The notes: generated by a model not told the origin, from the sequence alone. Numbered from the stretch's first letter, positions 15,447 through 24,050 are shown. The stretch is DNA of 48,789 nt from an uncultured Prevotellaceae bacterium (GCA_900313705.1 OMSJ01000017.1:1-48789), one strand, 5' to 3'. Made by a program: numbers and translations.

Positions 15447-15941
15447 ATGATGGATTACAGTAAACAACAATTCGAGCAGCTCTTCAAGGAAAGCTATCCG
15501 CACATGTATCGCATGGCGTTTTCCTTGGTAGAGAATGCCGACGACGCCAAGGATGCCGTGCATCAGGTGTTTGTCCAGATGTGGAGAGGCAAGCCTGAAA
15601 TAGCCACGGAAAGCATCCGAGGCTACCTGCTCTCTGCCACGAGGAACCAATGCCTGCACATCCTTCGCGACAGACAACTGCAAAGGCAGCTGAAGGAAGA
15701 ACTTCAGAAGGAAACAGCCTGGCAGAAGGATGAGGAACGGGAGGAACTGCTGAAGCAACTTCAGCAAGTCATCGATGACAACCTCACAGAACAAGACCGC
15801 CGCGTGCTCCAGCTTCACTACGAAGAGGAGATGACCTACGCGGAAACTGCCTCCGTGCTCGGCATCAGCTCGTCGGCCGTCAACAAGCACATCACGCGCT
15901 CTTTGGCCAAAATCAGAGAAACCCTTAAAATTGCAAAGTAA
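15447..15941 (+). CDS. ECF RNA polymerase sigma factor (sigma-70 family)
   Basis: The 164-residue protein has the two ECF domains. Region 2 is at ~10-75 (FEQLFKESYPHMYRMAFSLV, DAKDAVHQVFVQMW). Region 4 is at ~110-160 (LTEQDRRVLQLHYEEEMTYAE, then ASVLGISSSAVNKHITRSLAKIRE, a helix-turn-helix contacting the -35 element). Two Met codons are adjacent at the start; either may be used. The stop is one base before the next gene's ATG, so the two are co-expressed. That gene encodes a membrane protein positioned like an anti-sigma factor, suggesting a cell-surface signalling pair. Confidence 0.93.
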   Translation: MMDYSKQQFEQLFKESYPHMYRMAFSLVENADDAKDAVHQVFVQMWRGKPEIATESIRGYLLSATRNQCLHILRDRQLQRQLKEELQKETAWQKDEEREELLKQLQQVIDDNLTEQDRRVLQLHYEEEMTYAETASVLGISSSAVNKHITRSLAKIRETLKIAK

Positions 15942-15942
15942 C

Positions 15943-17850
15943 ATGAAGACGGAAGACATCGACAAGAAAATAGGCATGCCCGACGTGGACAAGGAGTGGG
16001 CACGCTTCGAGCAGGAAGTCATCGGCAAGGAGACAAAGAGACACTCTGCACTCGCTTGGGCTTTGGGCATCGGCATCGCAGCATCCGTGGCGCTACTCAT
16101 TATATATAATATAGGAAAGGAACAGACAGAGCAACCGCTCATGGCACAAGTAGAGCCAACCCAGCCGCAGCATGTGTCCGAGCCTGCAATAGTGCCTGCA
16201 AAGGAAGTGGTTGCAGAAGTCTCAAAGCCCGTCGCTACTCCTCGCAAAGAACTGGCTTTAGCGAAAGCTGATGCCCCGGCCACTACGGGACTTGATATTC
16301 CTGCCCATGAATATACGGGCGCTGTTCAGAAGCCCAAGGAAGACGGCCTGGGCTCAGGCATCACTATGCGACTTCGGGGAATAGGAGATAGCGTCATCGA
16401 CCAGATTGGCAAAACGGATTCATTTCACGTGGTGGTCAACGGCAAGACTCTGTTTGACTCACATGGCATGACATCAGAAGAAATCGACAGACGTATTGAA
16501 GAGTACCTCAAAGAGCAAGGTCTTTTGCAAGACATAAAGATACCTTGTAATAACGGTGCAATAGTAATTATGGCCTCTACTCCAGAGGAAAGGGAAGAAC
16601 GTCAACGCATGATAGCCAATGCTACTATCGTTCCCACTTCGGCAGACTTGGGTTCAGGCACCACTATGCGACTTCGGGGAACAGGCAGCGGGCCAATCGA
16701 CAAGGATAGGATTGACTCGACGCTTATCCTGGTCAACGGCGAACCGCTGCCCGATTCCTTGAAGCAAAGGATTATGGGGGACGACATGGACGACATTGAC
16801 ACCTATATGCCTCGGTACTTTTCCCAGCAAGGCCTGATGATTGACAGCGTGTATGTTCACAAAGACAGTTATTATACTGAGAAGTATGGCGGACGTGCTA
16901 AATATGGAATGATAGAAATAAAGGTTGTGCCCGACACCTATTGTGATGCTTATGTCCGTAAGCATCCGAAACTGATGAAGAAGTACACCAGAGTTGAAGG
17001 TTACGTTATGAATAATGAAAACAAGCCTTTAACGGAGGCTTGGGTGCATGTCAAAAGGGAACGCGCCTTACTAAAAGAACATCCCGAATTGGATTTTGTA
17101 GGTGCTGCAACTGACTCCACAGGACATTACGTCATCTGGCTTCCCAAAGATATAGACATCACGCTTTGTGCCGAGCAAACTGGCTACAAGTCCTTTGAGT
17201 TCTCACCCTCCGACAAGAACCTTGTCATGCATCTCGAGACAGGCGCCTCCATGCGGCTACGCGGCAAGCCCGAGCCAACGGCAGAGTTGCAAGGAGTAAT
17301 CGCCGGCTTGCCCGATGCTCCGCCAAACGATTCTATTCTCTACATTGTCAATGGAGTGCCTCAACCTAAGGAAAACAACAAATGGTTAAGTAAAAGATCT
17401 TTCCTCGACTACTTCCATGGGCAGCATCTCCTTGTTGACAGCGTAAAGAGGAACATGAATGAGGAAGCCAAGCAACGCTACATTGAGAGGTTTGGCATGG
17501 CGGCAAAGCATGGCGTCGTAGAGTATTTCTGCGTGGAGGATACACTTTGCGACTACTACATGAACCAGCACGAGGAACTAAAAGCAAGCCGTTACCGTAT
17601 CTCTGGTATTGTTCTTGATGAAAACAATAAGCCACTTCCTCATACACTTATTGCCGTAGTGAAAGACGGAAATAAGATCTGGGGCAGCGAGGCAGCAGAC
17701 TCCACGGGGCATTTCGCCTTTTGGGCTCCACGCACAGGCGTCAAGCTTCATTTCAAATATATTGGTTACAAGACCATTGTCGTCGAGCCAACCGATACGT
17801 TCCTCACAGTCCGCCTTGTGCCTAATTCTGTTATGCAGAGCATGAAATAA
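15943..17850 (+). CDS. Membrane-anchored sigma-factor partner with plug-like and carboxypeptidase-regulatory-like repeats
   Basis: The protein has 635 residues; the ATG at 15943 is preferred over a TTG four codons upstream inside the sigma gene. An N-terminal cytosolic segment (~1-35) and one transmembrane helix (~36-57) give the topology of an anti-sigma factor. The large C-terminal part should be periplasmic. It has three repeats beginning with (S/G)MRLRG or TMRLRG, followed by a strand such as LILVNGEPLPDS or LYIVNGVPQPK, then a region ending in YGGRAKYGMIEIKV or FGMAAKHGVVEYF. This pattern recalls the plug domain of SusC-like TonB receptors (RG, YVVDGV, YGSRGANGVI). The second and third repeats are each followed by a carboxypeptidase-regulatory-like beta domain. 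The role is inferred from position. Confidence 0.75.
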   Translation: MKTEDIDKKIGMPDVDKEWARFEQEVIGKETKRHSALAWALGIGIAASVALLIIYNIGKEQTEQPLMAQVEPTQPQHVSEPAIVPAKEVVAEVSKPVATPRKELALAKADAPATTGLDIPAHEYTGAVQKPKEDGLGSGITMRLRGIGDSVIDQIGKTDSFHVVVNGKTLFDSHGMTSEEIDRRIEEYLKEQGLLQDIKIPCNNGAIVIMASTPEEREERQRMIANATIVPTSADLGSGTTMRLRGTGSGPIDKDRIDSTLILVNGEPLPDSLKQRIMGDDMDDIDTYMPRYFSQQGLMIDSVYVHKDSYYTEKYGGRAKYGMIEIKVVPDTYCDAYVRKHPKLMKKYTRVEGYVMNNENKPLTEAWVHVKRERALLKEHPELDFVGAATDSTGHYVIWLPKDIDITLCAEQTGYKSFEFSPSDKNLVMHLETGASMRLRGKPEPTAELQGVIAGLPDAPPNDSILYIVNGVPQPKENNKWLSKRSFLDYFHGQHLLVDSVKRNMNEEAKQRYIERFGMAAKHGVVEYFCVEDTLCDYYMNQHEELKASRYRISGIVLDENNKPLPHTLIAVVKDGNKIWGSEAADSTGHFAFWAPRTGVKLHFKYIGYKTIVVEPTDTFLTVRLVPNSVMQSMK

Positions 17851-17869
17851 AGAATAAAGATTAACGAAC

Positions 17870-18472
17870 ATGAAAAAGCAAATTATTACATTAGTGACGT
17901 TGCTGATGGCGGCAGCCATTGGCGCGCAGGCCCAGAGCAGACTGGAACCCATGACACAAACCCAGCAGAAACTGTGTGGAGAAAGGTATTTCGGGACTTG
18001 GCTGTCCGAGAGAGCAATTCAGCAGATGCTTATATTCCCTTCATTCAGCTTCCCCTCAGCCCTGTATGTGTATTACGGTTATGGGGAAGTCGAAAGGTTG
18101 CAGGTAAAATGGTGCGTAGTGAACAAGGATGCCGAGCCGGATGAGCCGAAACTAAGATTGGACTCTTTAGAGATCAAGACAGACAAGGCTACGGCATTGG
18201 CGTTCTGCAACCTGATTGAACATGCCGTCGCCACATGTATGTTCAATGACGAACGAAGGGGACTCGACGGCACCCGTTACTTCTTCGGAGATAAGATTCG
18301 TGTAGCCACAGCATGGTCTCCAGGGAGAGGAAGCAATTGCAAAAGGCTGACAGATGTGCTGGAGAAAGCCATGACCGCTGTCAGGAACCAGGACGAGGAG
18401 GAGCTAAAGGGGTTGCTGCCTGAGGTCGAGTCCCTGACAAAGGTGTTCGAGAAGCTTTATCCGAATGATTAG
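17870..18472 (+). CDS. Secreted protein of unknown function
   Basis: This 200-residue protein has a clear signal peptide (MKKQIITLVTLLMAAAIGAQAQ). I do not recognise the mature part, which has conserved-looking Cys at ~36 and four further Cys (~82-156). It starts 19 nt after the sigma-partner gene and is the third gene of that operon, so it may be exported and act in the same envelope pathway. Confidence 0.75.
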   Translation: MKKQIITLVTLLMAAAIGAQAQSRLEPMTQTQQKLCGERYFGTWLSERAIQQMLIFPSFSFPSALYVYYGYGEVERLQVKWCVVNKDAEPDEPKLRLDSLEIKTDKATALAFCNLIEHAVATCMFNDERRGLDGTRYFFGDKIRVATAWSPGRGSNCKRLTDVLEKAMTAVRNQDEEELKGLLPEVESLTKVFEKLYPND

Positions 18473-18518
18473 CCTCTGAGATTCTCTGAGACCCTTGACG
18501 GCTCTTTCATGAGAAGTC

Positions 18519-18824
18519 TCAAGAGTTCCAGAGTGTGGGGCTCGATTGTCTGATACGATAGCATCTGTAATCCTCTTTTTGAGTTTCTGACATAGCACAG
18601 ACGAAGGCAAGGCTGACGGCATCCAACGTCCTGGCTTTCTTACACACATCGACAATCTTCTCCATTCCATAGAACGCCTTAACAAGTCGCCAATCTTCAA
18701 GCGTGCCATATTCCAACACACGCAAGATGATGTGAGACGGGTACAAGTCAGGGTCAAACTGCTCCTTGTCAATGTCCCAGAATATCACAGGCGACAATCG
18801 CTTTATGAAACTTTCTTTTCCCAT
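18519..18824 (-). CDS. DUF6922 domain protein
   Basis: The protein has 101 residues. The ATG at 18824 (MGKESFIKRL) is chosen because the longer frame starts inside the -7 box. The sequence SPVIFWDIDKEQFDPDLYPS, then ILRVLEYGTLEDWRLVKAFYG and a closing YRCYRIRQ-like segment, matches a small Bacteroidetes family that I know as DUF6922. It often sits beside an AbiEii-like nucleotidyltransferase as an antitoxin-like partner, but no partner gene is next to it here. It is convergent with the secreted protein on its left. Confidence 0.75.
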   Translation of the reverse strand: MGKESFIKRLSPVIFWDIDKEQFDPDLYPSHIILRVLEYGTLEDWRLVKAFYGMEKIVDVCKKARTLDAVSLAFVCAMSETQKEDYRCYRIRQSSPTLWNS

Positions 18825-18851
18825 TAGGACTTGATTATCGATTAGACGATG

Positions 18852-18859
18852 CAAATTTA
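18852..18859 (-). promoter_or_regulatory. -7 box of the DUF6922 gene
   Basis: TAAATTTG on the minus strand (TAnnTTTG), 27 nt before the start codon. The ~140 nt further upstream (18860-18998) are AT-rich with no gene. Confidence 0.6.
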
Positions 18860-18998
18860 GATAAATTTCTCGAATTCTAAGCCAGTCATGATAAAGATTT
18901 TCTTTTCTTTTGAGGAAAGATACAAAAAAGTTATAAATAAAGGGTTATGATTAAAGAAAAAAGTAATAAGATAATCCGCAAAAATGTCCTCTCCCAAT

Positions 18999-19078
18999 AA
19001 GTACGTGTACTTGTCGCCATAAGTACGTGTACTTAGCGTCATAAGTACGTGTACTTATCCGCCTAAGTACGTGTTCTT
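18999..19078. repeat. 22-nt-period array A3
   Basis: AAGTACGTGTACTT at 18999, 19021 and 19043 and AAGTACGTGTTCTT at 19065: four dyads with exactly 22-nt spacing and variable 8-nt spacers. The same dyad occurs in array A1 at 2771. No coding potential is credible here. Confidence 0.9.
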
Positions 19079-19083
19079 ATTTT

Positions 19084-19285
19084 AACGTGAGTTCGATGAA
19101 AAGCCAAAGGACAATCAAACACAAAGACACGAAGACACGAAGAGCTACGCCGCTGAACTGAAGACACAAAGATTCCCCGGCCAGAACCTTTGTGTCTTTA
19201 CAGGGAGTTACTTAGTGTCTTTGTGACTTTGTGTTTGTTTAACACATGATAGGCTGTAAGTTTCCATTTTCGTCGAACTCACGTT
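19084..19285. repeat. Nested inverted-repeat element (~200 nt)
   Basis: Outer arms AACGTGAGTTCGATGAAAA (19084-19102) and TTTTCGTCGAACTCACGTT (19267-19285) pair at 18 of 19 positions. Inner 26-nt arms (19117-19142 and 19211-19236, containing AAACACAAAG and tandem GACACGAA-type units) pair with about three mismatches. The whole element could form a long interrupted hairpin. It lies between the rel stop codon and array A3. No ORF is visible in it. Confidence 0.8.
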
Positions 19286-19320
19286 ATTTTAGGCCTTCTG
19301 TTGTTAGTCAAAAGCCCAAG

Positions 19321-21558
19321 TCAACTTCTCGTGACATTCTTGACGCCTTTGACGGTCTTGAGCTTCTTGATGAGCTGTTGCAGGCGGCTGGTGTCGTCGA
19401 GCATGACGGTGAGGGTACCGTTGAAGAGGCCGTCGTGGCTGTCGATGCTGATGCTGCGGAGCAGAATCTTCTCTTCCTTGCTGATAATGTTCGTGATATT
19501 GTTGATGATGCCGATGTCGTCGTTGCCGATGACGCGAAGGGTGATGGGGTACTGTGTGCCGCGCTTGCCAGCCCACATAGCACGGACGATTCGGTAGCCG
19601 AAGCGTTGGCGCATCTGCGGAGCGTTAGGACAGTCTTCGCGATGGATCTTGATGCCGCCGCCGCTGGTGACGAATCCAAAGACAGCATCGCCATAGACTG
19701 GCTGACAGCATCGTGCCATCTGGAAGTCGAGGCCTTTGAGGTTCTGGTCGATGACGAGGACGTCGCTGGCCCCCTCCCCGCTCCCCCTTTGGGGGAGTGC
19801 GTTGTCTGGCAGCACGAACTGGTCGGCAGACTGCCCCTCTCCTCGGAGAGGGGTTTGGGGTGAGGCTTTTCCGTGGTCGAATCGTTGCTGCTGGGCGTAT
19901 GCTTCGAGGACAGCGTTCATGTCTATCTTTCCATCGGCAAGAGCGGCGTAGAAGTCCGTGACTATCTTGTAGCCGAGCTTCGTCATCGTATGCATCAGGA
20001 CGGGCTCCTCGTAGTCGAGCTTCTTGTTCTTCATCTTGCGCTCCAGTTCCTCTTTTGCGAGAAGTGCCTGGCGGCTCTCCATCTCCTTGAGGCTCTGGCG
20101 TACTTTTGCCCTGGCCCGTGTCGTAGTGACGATGTTCAGCCAGTCCTGTTTAGGCGACTGCGTAGTGCTGGTCAGGATTTCCACCTGGTCGCCGCTCTGC
20201 AGCTTTTGGCGAATCGTGACGTTCTTCCCGCCGATGCGGGCTCCTACACATTGATTGCCGACCTTCGAATGGATGTGGTAGGCGAAGTCGAGGACCGTGG
20301 CTCCCATCGGTAGCTTGAAGATGTCGCCTTTGGGTGTAAAGACAAAGACCTCGTCTTCCCTGAGGTCGAGGCGGAACTGGTCCATGAGCTGGGCATCGTC
20401 GTTTGTCTCCAAAGCGCTACGGACGCCAGCCAGCCATTCCTCCACACCGCTTTCGCCCGAGCGGATGCCCTTGTATCGCCAATGGGCAGCCAGTCCGTGC
20501 TCGGCGATGTCGTCCATGCGCTCCGTACGAATCTGCACTTCCACCCACTTCTGCTCAGGGCCAAGAACCGTGATGTGAAGGCTTTCGTAGCCGTTGCTCT
20601 TGGGCACGGAGAGCCAGTCGCGCATTCGCTTCGGGTTGCTCTGGTACATGTCGGTGATGATGCTGAACACTTGCCAGCACTCCATCTTCTCCTTTTCCGG
20701 AGCAGACTGCAGGATGATGCGGATGGCGAAGAGGTCATAGACGCCATCGACATCGACGTGCTGCTTCTGCATCTTCTGCCAGATGGAGTGTATGCTCTTC
20801 GTGCGTCCCTTCATGTGATAATGGAGGCCAGCGGCCTGGAGCTTCTCGTCGAGGGGTTTCAGGAAACGCTCTATGTAGGCATCGCGGCTGCGTTTCGTCT
20901 CGTTGAGCTTCTCCTTGATGTGGTAGTAGGCGTCGTGCTCGAGGTACTTCAGGCTGAGGTCCTCCAGCTCGCTCTTGAGCTTATAGAGGCCGAGCTTGTG
21001 GGCCAGAGGCGCATAGAGGTAGGCGGCTTCCATCGAGACCTTCTTCTGCGCCTCGACGTTCTTCGTGTCCTTGATTTGCCGCATGACGCAGACGCGGTTG
21101 GCTATCATAATGAGGATGACGCGCATATCTTCGGCAAAGGTGACGAGCAAGCTGCGGAAGTTCTCGCTGCCCACCGTTGCGCTCTTGGCATAGAGTTCGC
21201 GAATGCGCATCAGTCCGTACAGGATGTGTGCCACCTCCTCGCCAAAGTCGCGACGCACCTCATCTATCGTGGCTGCTCCGCTCTTCACGATGGAGTTGAG
21301 CAGTACACCCAGTACGCTGCCGCGCGACAGGCCGATCTCTTCGCCGACGATGAGTGCTGTCTCCAAGTCCTTGACAATCGGGTTGATGCCAAAAGCGTCG
21401 CGCTGGAGCAAACCTTGCTCTGCAGCCTTGCGAAGGTAATCACGCAGTTTCTCTTCGTCGCCTTCCTGAATGATGTCGGCAGCCATGGCAAAGAGCTTTT
21501 TCTGCACAGCTTCTGTGCGAACCCGCTCCTCGTCTGTAAAGAACTTAGCTATCTTCAT
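19321..21558 (-). CDS. rel: RelA/SpoT-family (p)ppGpp synthetase with degenerate hydrolase domain
   Basis: This enzyme makes the alarmone (p)ppGpp. In the 745-residue protein, the N-terminal HD hydrolase region (~50-200) lacks the HD catalytic pair: where the family has a LLHDVVEDT-like stretch this reads VLLNSIVKSGAAT. So it is probably synthetase-only. The synthetase domain (~230-370) is intact (GRTKSIHSIWQKM, YDLFAIRIIL, VPKSNGYESLHITV, EVQIRTERMDDIAEHG). A TGS domain (FVFTPKGDIFKLPMGATVLDF) and a C-terminal ACT domain follow. Two palindromic elements lie between TGS and the conserved Cys-containing region, encoding ASPQTPLRGEGQ and ALPQRGSGEGA. A second, hydrolase-competent Rel elsewhere is expected. 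Confidence 0.93.
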   Translation of the reverse strand: MKIAKFFTDEERVRTEAVQKKLFAMAADIIQEGDEEKLRDYLRKAAEQGLLQRDAFGINPIVKDLETALIVGEEIGLSRGSVLGVLLNSIVKSGAATIDEVRRDFGEEVAHILYGLMRIRELYAKSATVGSENFRSLLVTFAEDMRVILIMIANRVCVMRQIKDTKNVEAQKKVSMEAAYLYAPLAHKLGLYKLKSELEDLSLKYLEHDAYYHIKEKLNETKRSRDAYIERFLKPLDEKLQAAGLHYHMKGRTKSIHSIWQKMQKQHVDVDGVYDLFAIRIILQSAPEKEKMECWQVFSIITDMYQSNPKRMRDWLSVPKSNGYESLHITVLGPEQKWVEVQIRTERMDDIAEHGLAAHWRYKGIRSGESGVEEWLAGVRSALETNDDAQLMDQFRLDLREDEVFVFTPKGDIFKLPMGATVLDFAYHIHSKVGNQCVGARIGGKNVTIRQKLQSGDQVEILTSTTQSPKQDWLNIVTTTRARAKVRQSLKEMESRQALLAKEELERKMKNKKLDYEEPVLMHTMTKLGYKIVTDFYAALADGKIDMNAVLEAYAQQQRFDHGKASPQTPLRGEGQSADQFVLPDNALPQRGSGEGASDVLVIDQNLKGLDFQMARCCQPVYGDAVFGFVTSGGGIKIHREDCPNAPQMRQRFGYRIVRAMWAGKRGTQYPITLRVIGNDDIGIINNITNIISKEEKILLRSISIDSHDGLFNGTLTVMLDDTSRLQQLIKKLKTVKGVKNVTRS
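19769..19866. repeat. Inverted pair of palindromic elements in rel
   Basis: The left copy 19769-19800 is identical to the elements at 11453 and 43374. The right copy (19831-19866, core CCCCTCTCCTCGGAGAGGGG, ending TGAGGC) is a diverged relative in inverse orientation, 30 nt away. Both are translated in the rel frame. Confidence 0.85.
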
Positions 21559-21600
21559 TTCCTACTACATTATTTAAGTTTCGGTTGTTATGCTTTTGAT

Positions 21601-21700
21601 GGAAGTTAAAGAAGTTAAAGGAGTTAGCTCGCTGTGCTCGCACCAGGGGAAGTTAAAGGACAATAGTTTTTCTTTAACTTCATTAACTTCATTAACTTCC
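21601..21700. repeat. 9-nt inverted island upstream of rel
   Basis: The left arm has GAAGTTAAA units (21601-21626) and the right arm CATTAACTT units (21672-21700). They are inverted and can pair around a ~45-nt loop. They fill much of the 413-nt gap between the divergent rel and PepSY-like genes and lie in the rel leader. Confidence 0.75.
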
Positions 21701-21813
21701 GAAACTTGAGCTACATTATATATTATGTCGAAGCTTCGAGGCGCTCCGCTTGTTTCGTTAGTTAAAAGGATGGTACACAGGCTTCTTGCCTGCGACAATC
21801 GAGGTTTACTTTG

Positions 21814-21821
21814 CAAAGATA
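21814..21821 (-). promoter_or_regulatory. -7 box, probable rel promoter
   Basis: TATCTTTG on the minus strand. The predicted transcript has a leader of ~250 nt containing the 9-nt inverted island. No clear -33 box. Confidence 0.55.
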
Positions 21822-21885
21822 CTACTTTTTTCGCTCATTCCCTAAAAAATCCTGTTAAGAATTATGTATTATGAGTTAATTGTCG

Positions 21886-21893
21886 TACATTTG
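21886..21893 (+). promoter_or_regulatory. -7 box of the PepSY-like gene
   Basis: TACATTTG (TAnnTTTG), ~78 nt before the start codon; the -33 box is weak. Confidence 0.5.
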
Positions 21894-21971
21894 ATGGCGA
21901 ATTACTCAAAAAGCATATCCCAAGAGTAAGTTCCAACTACTGATTAATACAAACCATTAACCCCTACAACT

Positions 21972-22397
21972 ATGAAAGAGATGAAGTACTTTCTGATGGC
22001 GCTCATGTGCCTCGCCTCGTCAAGCATCATGGCCGACGATACCCCAATTCCCGTGGAACAACTTCCCGAAGTGGCAAGAACCTTCGTACAGACCAACTTC
22101 AAGGGTCAGAAGATTATGTATGCCGAAAAGGACTGGAACAGCTTCGAATGCCGCTTGGCCGACGGAACAAAGATTGAGTTCAGCAAGAAGGGTGCATGGA
22201 AGAAGATTGACCGCAAGAGCGTCGCTGTGCCCGAGAGCATCGTCCCCCAGGCCATTCTTGAATACGTGAAGGCTAACTTCGAAGGCTGTGTAGTCACTAA
22301 GATAGAAAAGGAACGCTACGGCTACGACATCGAGCTCTCCAACGACATCGACCTGAAGTTCAACTATCAAGGCGCGCTCATCGGCATGGACGACTAA
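21972..22397 (+). CDS. Periplasmic PepSY-like (DUF2874) protein
   Basis: A 141-residue secreted protein with signal peptide (MKEMKYFLMALMCLASSSIMA). The mature part has two tandem PepSY-like repeats: PEVARTFVQTNFKGQKI, then FECRLADGTKIEFSKKGAWK, and PQAILEYVKANFEGCVVTKI, then DIELSNDIDLKFNYQGAL. This is the beta-lactamase-inhibitor-like fold found widely in Bacteroidetes envelopes. Function is not established. A 74-nt gap separates it from the DUF4301 gene on the same strand. Confidence 0.85.
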   Translation: MKEMKYFLMALMCLASSSIMADDTPIPVEQLPEVARTFVQTNFKGQKIMYAEKDWNSFECRLADGTKIEFSKKGAWKKIDRKSVAVPESIVPQAILEYVKANFEGCVVTKIEKERYGYDIELSNDIDLKFNYQGALIGMDD

Positions 22398-22471
22398 GAG
22401 CGAAGGCAACCGTCGGACACTTGTCCGTGCCTTTGTTGAGAATTTGATATTAACCTTTAAACAATAAAGTT

Positions 22472-23998
22472 ATGTTCAGCAAAGAAGACATTCAGCAGAT
22501 AGAACAGAAAGGAATGAGTGTGGCGCAGATAGAAGCGCAGTTAGAGAGTTTCCGCAAAGGCTTCGACTTCCTGAAGTTGCGTGGGGCTGCTGCCGTAGGC
22601 GATGGCATACTGGCTCCGACAGAGGACGAAGCAGAGGCTTACATCAAGGCCTGGAACGACTATAAGGCTGAAGGGCACACCATCACCAAGTTCGTGCCAG
22701 CCAGCGGAGCTGCCAGCCGCATGTTCAAGAATATGTTCGAGTTCCTCGATGCCGACTACGACACCCCAACCACCGACTTCGAGAAAGCCTTCTTCGCACA
22801 CATCCATAACTTCGCCTTCTTCGATGCCTTGAACGATGCTTGCTTCCTCAACGAAGGAAAAGGCGTTGATGCCCTGCTCGAAGAAGGAAACTACAAAGAA
22901 GTGGTTGCCAACATGTTGGGAGCAGACGGACTGAACTACGGACAACTGCCTAAAGGCCTCCTCCAGTTCCATGCCTACAACGACTGCGCCAAGACGCCCG
23001 TCGAAGAACATCTCACCGAAGCTGCCCTCTATGCCAGCAGTCGTGGAGAGGCTGACGTACACTTTACCGTCAGCAGCGAACATCGCCAGCTCTTCCAAGA
23101 ACTCATCGAGCGTGTACTGCCCGAAGCACAGGAAAAGCACAAGATAACCTACAACGTAAGCCTCAGCGAACAGAAGCCCAGCACAGACACCATCGCCGTC
23201 AACATGGACAACACGCCCTTCCGCACCAGCGACGGCAAGCTTCTCTTCCGACCCGGAGGCCATGGTGCACTCATCGAGAACCTCAACGATCTGGGCAGCG
23301 ACATCGTCTTCATCAAGAACATCGACAACGTTGTGCCCGACCGACTGAAGCCCGATACAGTCTTCTGGAAACAGGTCATTGCCGGTCTCCTCGTCCAGGT
23401 ACAGAAGCAGGTCTTCGCCTATCTGCGTTTGCTCGACAGCGGCAAGTACAGCCACGACGACCTCGAGGACATCATCCGCTTCGTGCGGCATACCCTCTGT
23501 CTCGATATGCCGGGCTTGAAGAATATGGAGGATGCAGAACTCTGTGTCTTCCTGCGCAGCAAGCTCAACCGACCCATCCGCGTCTGTGGCGTCGTGAAGA
23601 ACGTCGGCGAACCAGGTGGCGGTCCCTTCCAAGCCTACAATCCCGACGGAAGCATCTCCCTCCAAATCCTCGAAAGCAGTCAGATAGACAAGAACAACGA
23701 AGCCTACATGAAGATGTTCACCCAAGGCACTCACTTCAATCCCGTTGACCTCGTCTGTGCCGTGCGGAACTACAAAGGCGAGAAGTTCAACCTGCCCGAT
23801 TACGTTGACCCAGCCACCGGCTTCATATCCAGCAAGAGCAAGGACGGCAAAGAGCTCAGAGCACTCGAGCTGCCTGGTCTTTGGAACGGCGCCATGAGCA
23901 ACTGGAGCACCCTGATGGTCGAAGTGCCCCTCACCACCTTCAATCCCGTGAAGACCGTCAACGACCTCCTGCGCCCACAGCACCAACCCGAAGCTTGA
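22472..23998 (+). CDS. DUF4301 family protein
   Basis: A 508-residue cytoplasmic protein without a signal peptide. Family-typical stretches are FVPASGAASRMFKNM, VNMDNTPFRTSDGKLLFRPGG with HGALIENLNDL, and IVFIKNIDNVVPDRLK. The last two resemble the nucleotide-sugar pyrophosphorylase active-site layout (a loop offering RPGGHGA and a KNIDN strand), so a nucleotidyltransferase-like fold is possible; this is inference. The family is largely restricted to Bacteroidetes and has no assigned reaction that I know. The 319-nt stretch after it holds array A4 and the rpsA promoter. Confidence 0.85.
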   Translation: MFSKEDIQQIEQKGMSVAQIEAQLESFRKGFDFLKLRGAAAVGDGILAPTEDEAEAYIKAWNDYKAEGHTITKFVPASGAASRMFKNMFEFLDADYDTPTTDFEKAFFAHIHNFAFFDALNDACFLNEGKGVDALLEEGNYKEVVANMLGADGLNYGQLPKGLLQFHAYNDCAKTPVEEHLTEAALYASSRGEADVHFTVSSEHRQLFQELIERVLPEAQEKHKITYNVSLSEQKPSTDTIAVNMDNTPFRTSDGKLLFRPGGHGALIENLNDLGSDIVFIKNIDNVVPDRLKPDTVFWKQVIAGLLVQVQKQVFAYLRLLDSGKYSHDDLEDIIRFVRHTLCLDMPGLKNMEDAELCVFLRSKLNRPIRVCGVVKNVGEPGGGPFQAYNPDGSISLQILESSQIDKNNEAYMKMFTQGTHFNPVDLVCAVRNYKGEKFNLPDYVDPATGFISSKSKDGKELRALELPGLWNGAMSNWSTLMVEVPLTTFNPVKTVNDLLRPQHQPEA

Positions 23999-24050
23999 CC
24001 TCATGGAGGCTTTGCATAAAACGCTGACAGGCCCAAGCTAAACGACCAAT

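Noticed and set aside
18857..19042. Possible 61-codon minus-strand ORF
   Set aside because: It runs through the AT-rich gap and two units of the 22-nt array, and has no family resemblance.
18999..19078. CRISPR array
   Set aside because: Units are 14-nt dyads with 8-nt spacers, too short for CRISPR repeats and spacers, and no cas genes are nearby.
21574..21816. 80-codon minus-strand ORF upstream of rel
   Set aside because: Its frame is largely the translated 9-nt repeat (VNEVNEVKE, LTPLTSLTS) and starts inside the predicted -7 box region.
22541..24004. 487-codon antisense ORF over the DUF4301 gene
   Set aside because: It mirrors the codon bias of the sense gene; the sense strand has the family motifs.
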